This document shows, one piece after another, positions 13,763-19,598 of a stretch of 25,189 nucleotides of DNA. The first letter of the stretch is position 1. The number at the start of each line of letters is the position of its first letter. Source of the stretch: a virus; IMG/VR virus record IMGVR_UViG_3300013006_000121, positions 1-25,189 of that record. One strand, written 5' to 3'. The notes under the pieces are model-generated. The model did no database searches. It saw only the letters and a program-made list of their open reading frames with translations, and had not been told where the DNA came from. Made by a program: the position numbers and the translations under genes.

Positions 13763-14373
13763 TGACAATTACATTACAACAATTAAAACAGTGTTTGCCT
13801 CATAACAAAAATCCTCAAGAACTTCTTGAGGCATTGTTAGTTGTATTACCGAAATACGAAATTAATTCAGTTGAACGCATTGCTGCTTTTCTAGCGCAAT
13901 GTGGTCACGAATCTATGGACTTTACAGTACTTCGTGAAAATTTAAACTATGGTGCTGCTGGTCTTAAGACTACATTTAGCAAATATTTTAAAAGCGATGA
14001 TGTCGCATTACAATATCAACGTAAACCAGAAAAGATTGCTAACCGCGTTTATGCAAATAGAATGGGAAATAGCACTGAAGAATCAGGTGATGGCTATAAG
14101 TATCGCGGCCGTGGTGCTATTCAACTAACTGGTCATGATAATTACGCAGCATTTGCAACATCAATTGGAAAATCAATTGATGAAACTATAGCATATTGTG
14201 AAACTCTCGAAGGTGCTATTGAATCTGCTTGCTGGTTCTGGTCAAAGGCTAAGTGTAATATTATAGCAGACTCTAAAGATATGCTTGCATTGACTAAGAA
14301 GATTAATGGTGGTACTAATGGTTTAGCAGAACGAACTTCGCACTTCAATAGTAATCTAAAAATACTTGCTTAA
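13762..14373 (+). CDS. Endolysin, glycoside hydrolase family 19
   Basis: 203 residues from the ATG overlapping the PhoH stop (TAATG). Family 19 chitinase-like lysozyme: AAFLAQCGHES carries the catalytic E50, ENLNYGA follows with E59 in the place of the second acid, then YRGRGAIQLTGHDNY, ACWFW and TKKINGGTNGL of the sugar-binding cleft. It should cut bacterial peptidoglycan from inside. No signal peptide or membrane span, so a holin or a leaky membrane is needed; no adjacent holin is visible. Confidence 0.92.
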   Translation: MTITLQQLKQCLPHNKNPQELLEALLVVLPKYEINSVERIAAFLAQCGHESMDFTVLRENLNYGAAGLKTTFSKYFKSDDVALQYQRKPEKIANRVYANRMGNSTEESGDGYKYRGRGAIQLTGHDNYAAFATSIGKSIDETIAYCETLEGAIESACWFWSKAKCNIIADSKDMLALTKKINGGTNGLAERTSHFNSNLKILA

Positions 14374-14378
14374 AGAAA

Positions 14379-15158
14379 ATGAAATATAGATCAATCTTTA
14401 TAAGTGATGTGCATCTAGGCACTAGAGATTGTAAGGCAGAACAATTAAACAATTTCCTTAAACATAATACTTGTGAAACTCTATATCTTATTGGAGATAT
14501 CATCGATGCTTGGAGAATACAACAGAATAAATGGCGTTGGAAACAAAGTCACACAAATGTAGTACGTAGAGTATTAGGCCATGCTAAGCGTGGCACTCGT
14601 GTCGTTTATATTGCAGGAAATCATGATGAATTTTTACGACCAATGATTCCTTATGGATTTAGTTTCGGATTAGTAGAAATTCATAATCAAATAGAACACA
14701 TAGGTGCAGATGGTAAACACTATCTTGTTGTGCATGGTGATTTATTTGATGGTATAACACGATTAGCTCCGTGGTTGTCATTTTTAGGAGATAGAGCATA
14801 TGATGTTATTTTATCGCTCAATAGTAAATTCAATTGGATACGTCATCGCTTTGGTTTTGGGTACTTTAGTCTTAGTCAATATCTTAAAAGAAGAGTAAAG
14901 AAAGCTGTAGATTTTATATTTTATTTTGAAAAGAATCTTGCTTCTTATTGTAAGAAGCGTGGATTTGATGGTGTAATATGTGGTCATATACATCACGCTG
15001 AAATAAAATATATTGATGGTGTTGCATATATGAATGACGGCGATTGGGTTGAATCATGTACTGCTTTAGTTGAACATTATGATGGTCGCTGGGAAATTGT
15101 AACATGGACACAGGAGAATGATAATGAAAATTCAAAAAATAGTAAAGAAAATGCATAA
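14379..15158 (+). CDS. LpxH-like UDP-diacylglucosamine diphosphatase
   Basis: 259 residues with the calcineurin-like metal set and the family-specific pattern: FISDVHLGT (D10, H12), LIGDIIDAW (D40), AGNHDE (80-84), VVHGDLFDG (119-125), and GHIHHAE (202-208), then MNDGDWVES. This close layout matches the proteobacterial UDP-2,3-diacylglucosamine pyrophosphatase-like family associated with lipid A synthesis. A phage copy could act on lipid A precursors or another sugar-nucleotide. It is encoded between the endolysin and a glycosyltransferase. Which pyrophosphate substrate it uses is inferred. The C-terminal tail (ENDNENSKNSKENA) is low-complexity. Confidence 0.85.
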   Translation: MKYRSIFISDVHLGTRDCKAEQLNNFLKHNTCETLYLIGDIIDAWRIQQNKWRWKQSHTNVVRRVLGHAKRGTRVVYIAGNHDEFLRPMIPYGFSFGLVEIHNQIEHIGADGKHYLVVHGDLFDGITRLAPWLSFLGDRAYDVILSLNSKFNWIRHRFGFGYFSLSQYLKRRVKKAVDFIFYFEKNLASYCKKRGFDGVICGHIHHAEIKYIDGVAYMNDGDWVESCTALVEHYDGRWEIVTWTQENDNENSKNSKENA

Positions 15159-15255
15159 AGCCTGCATCAATCATGATAAAGTTAAAGAAAAGAAAATGTG
15201 GCTGAAGGCATTAAAGAAATCATTTAAGCATAAAAATACTCATCTTATTAGATGA
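15124..15255 (+). CDS. Small basic protein, 43 aa
   Basis: ATG 15124 (AGGAG seven bases upstream) inside the 3' end of the previous gene; TGA 15253-15255. Very lysine-rich (MKIQKIVKKMHKACINHDKV; KALKKSFKHKNT) and helical; this short Lys-rich type is common in phages. The stop lies inside a perfect 8-bp hairpin (15238-15257). Could bind nucleic acid or membrane, not determined. Confidence 0.65.
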   Translation: MKIQKIVKKMHKACINHDKVKEKKMWLKALKKSFKHKNTHLIR

Positions 15256-15257
15256 GT
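15238..15257. repeat. Perfect hairpin at a gene end
   Basis: ACTCATCT (15238-15245), TATT loop, AGATGAGT (15250-15257). It covers the stop of the Lys-rich gene and lies just before the next start. No T-tract follows. It may protect the RNA 3' region or limit read-through of ribosomes. Confidence 0.55.
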
Positions 15258-15258
15258 T

Positions 15259-15843
15259 ATGGTATCTATGAAATTTATTTCTGATATTGACATACTAGAT
15301 AATATAGATTCTTCTGATCTTTGGGTTATAGATAAATTTATTCTAGCAAAAAGACTAGGTTATTATTGCGGACCGGCAGGAGTGATGCCTAAAGTTTCTG
15401 ACAAATACATTGTCAGACCATGTGTAAATCTGCGAATGATGTCTAAAGGAGCTAGCTTTATGTATTTGGAATCGGATACAGATATAATTCCTGATGGATA
15501 CTTCTGGTGTGAAATATTTCAAGGCCGTCATAGAAGTTTTGATTTTCATTATGGAAAACAAGTCTTAGCGGTTGAAGGCTTTAGGAATGATCTAAATCGA
15601 TTAGATAGATTTAGCCAATGGAATAAAATTAATGATGTATTCGTAATGCCTAACGTATTACAAGAAATAGCGAATAGGTATGAGTGGTTTAATATTGAAA
15701 CTGTTGGTGATAATATAATAGAAGCACACTTTAGATATAATGATGATTTTGCAAATCATGATTCTGAAACAATAATTCCAATTTGGAAAGAAAACTTCTA
15801 CGATAGTCCGGTTGGCGATAGATTAGGATTTTTATTAAAATGA
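15259..15843 (+). CDS. Conserved phage protein beside glycosyltransferase
   Basis: 194 residues from ATG 15259; ATG 15268 (MKFISDIDILDNI) is equally likely because related phage proteins begin there in my memory. Features: DSSDLWVIDKFILAKRLGYY, CGPAGVMPKVS, YIVRPCVN, then ESDTDIIPDGYFWCEIFQG. It pairs with a glycosyltransferase by an ATGA overlap and may help modify glycans or be a nucleotide-binding enzyme; no catalytic motif is clear. Confidence 0.7.
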   Translation: MVSMKFISDIDILDNIDSSDLWVIDKFILAKRLGYYCGPAGVMPKVSDKYIVRPCVNLRMMSKGASFMYLESDTDIIPDGYFWCEIFQGRHRSFDFHYGKQVLAVEGFRNDLNRLDRFSQWNKINDVFVMPNVLQEIANRYEWFNIETVGDNIIEAHFRYNDDFANHDSETIIPIWKENFYDSPVGDRLGFLLK

Positions 15844-16556
15844 TACTAAGTGATAAAATTACAATAGTAGTTCCTTGCAAGAATGAGGAAAATTATATTT
15901 TGCATTTATTGCATCATCTAAAAAAACAAAACATCGGTGACACAAGAATTATTATTGCCGATTGCTCTACTGATGACACTAGAAAAATTATAGAGTTTTA
16001 TAGAGACGTTTTAAAGATGAATGTTGAGATTATTGATGGCGGTCCAGTTTCTATTGCAAAAAACAATGGTGCTAAGCTTGTCACTACTCCATATATTTTA
16101 TTCATTGATAGTGATGTAAGATTCTTTTGTGATACGGTTATATCTGATTGCGTAACTGAAATGGATTCTAATAATTTAGATCTAATTGGAATATACGCAA
16201 AATGCTATGATGATGACATTCGAGCACAGATTGGTTTTATGTTGTTTAATTTTGTGAATAGCATTATGAAATACAAAGTGCCATTCGCTGTTGGCGCATT
16301 TATGTTAACTAGGCGTGATAAATTTGAACAACTCGGCGGATTCGCTGAAAAGTATGCAGTGAGCGAAGATTTCTTTTTATCAAAACGATACGATGTAAAA
16401 AAGTTCAAACTAGTGAATCACTATTTTGGACAAGACAGTAGAAGGTTTGAGATAATGGGATACTTTGGCATGGCGTGGTATCTTATAAAAAATTTCTGGA
16501 ACAGAAATAACGAAAATTATTGGGATACAATAGATTACTCGAAATATTGGAAATGA
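15840..16556 (+). CDS. Glycosyltransferase family 2
   Basis: 238 residues of GT-A type. TIVVPCKNEENYI begins the nucleotide-binding fold, IIADCSTDDT carries the acidic binding residue, AKNNGAKLVTTPYI leads to FIDSDVRF, a DxD metal motif, and GAFMLTRRDKFEQLGGF with SEDFFLSKR gives the acceptor side (catalytic ED). It should transfer a sugar from a nucleotide-sugar; phages use such enzymes to modify their DNA, virion proteins or host surface. Overlaps both neighbours by ATGA, so it belongs with the gene before it. Confidence 0.88.
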   Translation: MILSDKITIVVPCKNEENYILHLLHHLKKQNIGDTRIIIADCSTDDTRKIIEFYRDVLKMNVEIIDGGPVSIAKNNGAKLVTTPYILFIDSDVRFFCDTVISDCVTEMDSNNLDLIGIYAKCYDDDIRAQIGFMLFNFVNSIMKYKVPFAVGAFMLTRRDKFEQLGGFAEKYAVSEDFFLSKRYDVKKFKLVNHYFGQDSRRFEIMGYFGMAWYLIKNFWNRNNENYWDTIDYSKYWK

Positions 16557-17206
16557 AAACACATATACATCATGACATCGCTAAGCTTCAACGAATTGAC
16601 GGACCCAACGGGAGAGTATACGAAACGCCTAATGGTAAAGCGTATCCTTCCGTTACCGCAGTTACCGGACTCCACGGCAAAGCAGAAATCATTGCTTGGA
16701 GAAAAAGAATTGGCGAAGAAGAAGCGAATAGAATCTCAAAACGAGCAACAACTCGAGGAACTCGTGTACACTCGCTTTGCGAAGATTATCTAAACAATAA
16801 GGAAGTTGTGGTCGACATGTTTGACCAGCATACCTTCAAATCTATAAAGTCTTCACTAGATCGTATTGACAATATTCATTGTCTTGAAACACAACTCTAT
16901 TCTGATCACTTGCGTGTAGCAGGCACTGTAGATTGTATTGCAGAATGGGATGGAAGAATATCAGTCATTGATTTTAAAACTTCATCAAGAGTAAAAACAC
17001 GTGATGAAATTCATAGTTACTTTCAACAGTGTGCTGCGTATGCAGTAATGTTTGAAGAGCGAACTGGAATTCCAGTGAGTAGATTAGTTATCCTCATGTC
17101 TGTTGATGGAGAGAATGAAGCATCTATCTTTATTGAAAAGCGAGATGATTGGATTGGAGAGTTTGTTGAAGCTCGTGAAGACTACTTCAAACTTAAAGGA
17201 AATTGA
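16553..17206 (+). CDS. PD-(D/E)XK exonuclease, RecB/MGME1-like
   Basis: 217 residues from the ATG overlapping the upstream stop. Domain order: GKAYPSVTAVTG, then RGTRVHSLCEDYL (first helix motif), LRVAGTVDCIAEWDG (catalytic D), VIDFKTS (x-D/E-x-K), and a QCAAYAVMFEERTG helix. That is the RecB-type nuclease core, as in small single-domain phage exonucleases and the mitochondrial MGME1 group. Likely trims DNA ends during replication or recombination, together with the 32/59 proteins encoded further right. Confidence 0.88.
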   Translation: MKTHIHHDIAKLQRIDGPNGRVYETPNGKAYPSVTAVTGLHGKAEIIAWRKRIGEEEANRISKRATTRGTRVHSLCEDYLNNKEVVVDMFDQHTFKSIKSSLDRIDNIHCLETQLYSDHLRVAGTVDCIAEWDGRISVIDFKTSSRVKTRDEIHSYFQQCAAYAVMFEERTGIPVSRLVILMSVDGENEASIFIEKRDDWIGEFVEAREDYFKLKGN

Positions 17207-17207
17207 T

Positions 17208-17236
17208 TGTACTTCAATTCATAGTTGTGGTATAAT
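17208..17236 (+). promoter_or_regulatory. Early-type phage promoter P14
   Basis: TGTACT (17208-17213), 17-base spacer, TATAAT (17231-17236), TG before the -10. Serves the acetyltransferase and, by read-through, perhaps the tmRNA. It stands alone in the 11.3-20.2 kb stretch. Confidence 0.82.
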
Positions 17237-17251
17237 AAACTAATTGTTGTA

Positions 17252-17740
17252 ATGCCCAAGAAAGTGAATATGAATAAATTGCATATGCTAATAAAAGAAG
17301 GAGTTACTTACAGTCTTGTTCCTACTATTGGTGGAACTTGTTTGGTTCCATTGTTTTATAAACATATAGCTGAGTTGATGGAAGCAGGACATTGTACTTT
17401 CCATACTTTTGAAGCAGTTACATGCAACACTTCTGCAATTATTGCAGAAATAGATAATAAAATAGTAGGTTTTGATTTCTTTGATCATGATAAAGCAAAA
17501 AGAGTAGCGTTTGATTTTTTTGTTTATGTCGATCCCGATTATAGACGAAGAGGTATATTTACAGAGATAGAAAATTGTCTGTACGTACTATACGCAAAAG
17601 CCAATAATATTAATTATATTAAATCACTTGTATCAATTAACAATGAAACATCTATACAAGCTTCTAAAAAACTAGGTTTTGAGTTGTTTATTTCTGAGCA
17701 CTCGCCTGGATACTATGAATGCATACATTCAACACAATAG
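17252..17740 (+). CDS. GNAT-family acetyltransferase
   Basis: 162 residues from ATG 17252 (alternative ATG 17270, which drops six residues). The core FDFFVYVDPDYRRRGIFTEI contains the acetyl-CoA pyrophosphate loop RRRGIF, and the end SLVSINNETSIQASKKLGFE is the usual GNAT C-terminal pattern. It would transfer an acetyl group from acetyl-CoA to an amine on an unknown protein or small molecule. Expressed from P14; the next feature downstream is the tmRNA. T4-like phages carry various host-modifying transferases, but a target cannot be named here. Confidence 0.85.
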   Translation: MPKKVNMNKLHMLIKEGVTYSLVPTIGGTCLVPLFYKHIAELMEAGHCTFHTFEAVTCNTSAIIAEIDNKIVGFDFFDHDKAKRVAFDFFVYVDPDYRRRGIFTEIENCLYVLYAKANNINYIKSLVSINNETSIQASKKLGFELFISEHSPGYYECIHSTQ

Positions 17741-17754
17741 ATAAACAATTGAAC

Positions 17755-17762
17755 GATAAATA
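17755..17762 (+). promoter_or_regulatory. Possible late-type promoter before tmRNA
   Basis: GATAAATA is one mismatch from the T4 late promoter TATAAATA and would start transcripts near 17768-17775, just before the first bases needed for the acceptor piece. Such an 8-mer also occurs by chance in AT-rich DNA. Confidence 0.3.
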
Positions 17763-17776
17763 AAAATCATGATTAT

Positions 17777-17838
17777 AGTTGTATGAAGTAAATCAAAAAT
17801 GGTTCTGGACAGGGGTGCAAATCCCCTCACCTCCACCA
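17777..17838 (+). ncRNA. ssrA: tmRNA acceptor piece (3' half)
   Basis: T-stem AGGGG (17811-17815) and CCCCT (17823-17827) enclose a seven-base loop TGCAAAT; then CACCTCC, discriminator A17835 and encoded CCA (17836-17838). TGGAC precedes the T-stem as in bacterial tmRNAs. AGTTGT (17777-17782) can pair with ACAACT of the coding piece (18057-18062), followed by ATG with CAT and ATC with GAT, as expected for helix P2 with interior loops. Odd: the loop has G where U55 is usual. The 5' limit is uncertain. Confidence 0.85.
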
Positions 17839-17850
17839 TAAGGAAATTTG

Positions 17851-18048
17851 ATGAAATCAGAAAAAGTAAAACAGTATTTTGTTGTAGTAGACAAAGACGA
17901 TACAATAAAAAGGGTGTGTTGGGCACCTTTACTTTGGGATATTCCTAATATGGGATATCGGTTTACAGGTTTCACAGGATTCAATTGTCGGATTCCAAAG
18001 TTTCTTTATGTTGGGGGTGTACTCAGTATTCGACAGGGCAACAAGTAG
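17851..18048 (+). CDS. Protein gene inside the tmRNA spacer, 65 aa
   Basis: ATG 17851 has AAGGA six bases upstream, which itself starts just after the CCA end of the acceptor piece. The frame reads MKSEKVKQYFVVVDKDDTIK, then CWAPLLWDIPNMGYRF and ends at TAG 18046-18048, so its last twelve codons overlap the 5' end of the tmRNA coding piece. The residues look protein-like (strands, aromatic pairs). If the RNA is processed to tmRNA this message is destroyed, and if it is translated the acceptor-stem bases are read as GGV codons, so the two products would compete. No family recognised; it could also be a chance frame. Confidence 0.5.
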   Translation: MKSEKVKQYFVVVDKDDTIKRVCWAPLLWDIPNMGYRFTGFTGFNCRIPKFLYVGGVLSIRQGNK

Positions 18049-18141
18049 ATGCATGGACAACTCGACATATCTCGTCGTTAACAGTAAAACAAAGTAAACG
18101 CAAACGACTCACAGTTCGCATTAGCAGCCTAAACACTGCTT
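18013..18141 (+). ncRNA. ssrA: tmRNA coding piece (5' half)
   Basis: Starts with GGGGGTG and then the conserved TTCGACAGGG (18029-18038). CGAC (18063-18066) and GTCG (18074-18077) may be part of PK1. GTAAAC precedes the resume codon GCA (18100), keeping the A four bases upstream that tmRNA needs. AGCAG (18123-18127) and CTGCT (18136-18140) form the P5 hairpin whose loop holds the stop codon, as in other tmRNAs. The real 3' end is not known. Confidence 0.85.
18100..18132 (+). other. tmRNA tag reading frame ANDSQFALAA
   Basis: GCA AAC GAC TCA CAG TTC GCA TTA GCA GCC TAA gives ANDSQFALAA. It starts with the usual AND and ends in the LAA sequence read by ClpXP-type proteases. Ten residues match beta/gammaproteobacterial tags better than the longer tags of alphaproteobacteria. 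The exact middle residues (SQF) are not a tag I recall. Confidence 0.9.
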
Positions 18142-18149
18142 AGGGTTTC

Positions 18150-18186
18150 GGTAGGTTTCCTCGTAACAGAATAACCTACCATTTTT
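18150..18186 (+). terminator. Hairpin terminator after tmRNA
   Basis: GGTAGGTT (18150-18157) pairs perfectly with AACCTACC (18173-18180); loop 15 bases; followed by ATTTTT. Part of an exact 45-base duplicate (18142-18186 and 18450-18494). Confidence 0.75.
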
Positions 18187-18219
18187 GTAAACACACACTC
18201 ACACACAAGGAGAAATCTT

Positions 18220-18441
18220 ATGAGTAAAACACCTTTTGAAATCCGTATGAACCTTTTGGAAATGGCAAAGGACTTGGTTATGCAAGACTTTTACATTAAG
18301 AAAGATATGTTAATGGAACAGTGGCACCGTAGTACAGAAATCGATAAATCGCTTCCTGTACCAACACTGGGTGCATATCCAACAGAAACGGATATTATTG
18401 CAAAAGCAAAAGCACTTAATGCTTTCGTTTCTAACGAATAA
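18220..18441 (+). CDS. Conserved T4-like phage protein, 73 aa
   Basis: Strong ribosome site AAGGAG before ATG 18220. Begins MSKTPFEIRMNLLEMAKDLV and continues with helical DFYIKKDMLMEQWHR, then PTETDIIAKAKALNAFVSN; I recognise this as a small protein shared by T4-like phages including cyanophages, of unknown function. It sits between two copies of the hairpin element, so its transcript would be isolated. No early promoter lies just upstream; the source of its transcription is unclear. Confidence 0.75.
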   Translation: MSKTPFEIRMNLLEMAKDLVMQDFYIKKDMLMEQWHRSTEIDKSLPVPTLGAYPTETDIIAKAKALNAFVSNE

Positions 18442-18457
18442 TCATTAAAAGGGTTTC

Positions 18458-18494
18458 GGTAGGTTTCCTCGTAACAGAATAACCTACCATTTTT
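18458..18494 (+). terminator. Hairpin terminator, second copy
   Basis: Identical to the copy at 18150-18186: stem 18458-18465 with 18481-18488, then ATTTTT. Follows the 73-aa gene by 16 bases. Confidence 0.75.
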
Positions 18495-18511
18495 ATTAAC
18501 TTGGAGAATTT

Positions 18512-18952
18512 ATGAAGAAATTAGTTATTGCCACAATGTTGGCTACTGTTGGTTTGATGGCATCTGCAGCTGAGGTTGGAGTATCTGGCATTCGCGACAT
18601 CACAGCAAATAAAGACGGAGTTAGCGTAACTGCTTCTGTTGGTTCATTTGCAGGATTCACTCCTCAACTAAGTGTATCTCGTATTGATACTGTCTACACT
18701 CGCTATGCAGTTGGCACTCAATACGCTATCACTAAAGTTGGACCAGTTGCTTTAGCAGTAACTGCTTCTGGCGTGTATCAAGACTCAGCCAATGGAAATG
18801 ATGGATTTGGCGTAACTGCCGGAGTAAAAGCAGCAGTTGCTTTGAATAAAAACATTGATGTTGTTGTTGGAGCAGGACGCTTCGTTGGCCAAGACAGTAT
18901 TAATGGATCTAATGGTAATGTTACATCTGTTGGATTGAACGTAAAGTTCTAA
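18512..18952 (+). CDS. Secreted barrel-like outer-membrane protein
   Basis: 146 residues. The N terminus MKKLVIATMLATVGLMASA is a classic Sec signal peptide, with predicted cleavage at A-A-E (about residue 20). The mature protein lacks Cys and alternates short strands rich in Val, Gly and Thr, ending in VGLNVKF; a C-terminal Phe is the usual Bam recognition residue of outer-membrane proteins. It has the size of a small eight-strand barrel. A phage-coded outer-membrane protein might hide the receptor or block other phages; this is inference. Ribosome site TGGAG. Followed by a strong terminator. Confidence 0.8.
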   Translation: MKKLVIATMLATVGLMASAAEVGVSGIRDITANKDGVSVTASVGSFAGFTPQLSVSRIDTVYTRYAVGTQYAITKVGPVALAVTASGVYQDSANGNDGFGVTAGVKAAVALNKNIDVVVGAGRFVGQDSINGSNGNVTSVGLNVKF

Positions 18953-18958
18953 AAATAG

Positions 18959-18966
18959 TATAAATA
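18959..18966 (+). promoter_or_regulatory. T4-type late promoter match TATAAATA
   Basis: Exact match to the T4 late promoter core, in an intergenic space 6 bases after the barrel gene and 110 before the SleB-like gene. The terminator hairpin (18973-18995) lies at the expected start site, so the transcript would begin with the hairpin. Confidence 0.4.
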
Positions 18967-18972
18967 CTAACC

Positions 18973-19000
18973 AAGGGCTCCTTTGTGGAGCCTTTGTTTT
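18973..19000 (+). terminator. Rho-independent terminator
   Basis: AAGGGCTCC (18973-18981) pairs with GGAGCCTTT (18987-18995), loop TTTGT, followed by GTTTT. Ends the barrel-protein transcript. Confidence 0.75.
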
Positions 19001-19013
19001 CTGCCCAAACTAA

Positions 19014-19059
19014 AAGGCTTATTGGCAAAAGCCTTCCTGGGAATGTAGAGGTAACTCTA
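19014..19059 (+). promoter_or_regulatory. Leader hairpins before the SleB-like gene
   Basis: AAGGCTT (19014-19020) pairs with AAGCCTT (19029-19035), and TAGAG (19046-19050) with CTCTA (19055-19059) around a GTAA loop of GNRA type. They lie in the leader ahead of AAGGAG and ATG 19077 and may shape or stabilise it. Confidence 0.4.
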
Positions 19060-19076
19060 ACAACTAAGGAGAAATA

Positions 19077-19598
19077 ATGCAAAAAGTATTATTCGCGTTT
19101 GCACTAGTATTCGCACTATTTGTACTACAATATAATGCATCACACTATGAACCAACTAAAGTATCATTAAATCTTCCAAGATACGAAGAACTTACTAAAG
19201 ATCAAAAAACAGAAGTTGATTGTCTTACTCAAAACATTTATCGTGAAGCTGGCATCGAACCAGAATCTGGAATGATAGCTGTTGGATTAGTAACAATGAA
19301 TAGAGTTAAAACTGTAGGTTTTCCAGAGACGGTGTGTAAAGTCGTTAAGCAAAAGACAAAGCACGTCTGCCAGTTCTCTTGGACTTGTATTAAGAAACTA
19401 CCACGCATTGATCAACAGATATATAGTTATAGCAGAAGTCTTGCAATCATGATTTTCTTCAATCACCGTATTATCGATGATCCGACATTTGGCGCGTTAT
19501 TTTATCATGCTGATTATGTTCGCCCTCGATGGACTAAGTTTGAAGTCACCACTAAAATTGGAAGACATATTTTTTATAAACCAATCGGAGAAGCGTAA
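19077..19598 (+). CDS. SleB-like cell wall hydrolase with membrane anchor
   Basis: 173 residues. Residues 1-20 (MQKVLFAFALVFALFVLQYN) form an uncleaved signal anchor or signal peptide; the enzyme is thus exported. The domain QNIYREAGIEPESGMIAVGL (catalytic E57), NRVKTVGFPETVCKVVKQK, CQFSWTC, and FYHADYVRPRW is the hydrolase-2 (SleB) fold that cuts peptidoglycan. It differs from the cytoplasmic GH19 enzyme at 13762, so the phage has two wall-degrading enzymes of different location. It may act on entry or lysis. AAGGAG ribosome site. Coupled to the ClpP gene by one-base overlap. Confidence 0.85.
   Translation: MQKVLFAFALVFALFVLQYNASHYEPTKVSLNLPRYEELTKDQKTEVDCLTQNIYREAGIEPESGMIAVGLVTMNRVKTVGFPETVCKVVKQKTKHVCQFSWTCIKKLPRIDQQIYSYSRSLAIMIFFNHRIIDDPTFGALFYHADYVRPRWTKFEVTTKIGRHIFYKPIGEA

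Larger units (their letters stand above)
17777..18141 (+). ncRNA. ssrA: Permuted (two-piece) tmRNA gene
   Basis: Transfer-messenger RNA rescues stalled ribosomes: charged with alanine, it enters the A site and its reading frame adds a degradation tag. Here the halves are in reversed order. The 3' half (17777-17838) comes first and carries T-arm and encoded CCA; the 5' half begins at 18013. GGGGGTG (18013-18019) pairs with CACCTCC (17828-17834), giving seven pairs with a G-U as the third pair, the alanine identity signal. No second T-arm/CCA lies downstream of the coding part. Between them are 174 bases (17839-18012) to be removed. Outer limits are approximate. A hairpin with a T-tract (18150-18186) ends the unit. 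Confidence 0.9.
18142..18494 (+). repeat. 45-base exact direct duplicate of a hairpin
   Basis: Bases 18142-18186 recur identically at 18450-18494, including stem, loop and T-tract and the GGGTTTC lead-in. The copies flank the 73-aa gene. A loop of 15 identical bases is unusually well kept for a plain terminator, which hints at recent duplication or selection on the loop. Confidence 0.85.

Noticed and set aside
14811-15174. Minus-strand frames under the LpxH-like gene
   Set aside because: Antisense shadows; the + strand frame has complete metal motifs.
18100-18132. One-piece tmRNA in usual order
   Set aside because: No T-arm or CTCCACCA-like 3' end follows the tag frame; the only matching acceptor strand lies upstream at 17828-17838.
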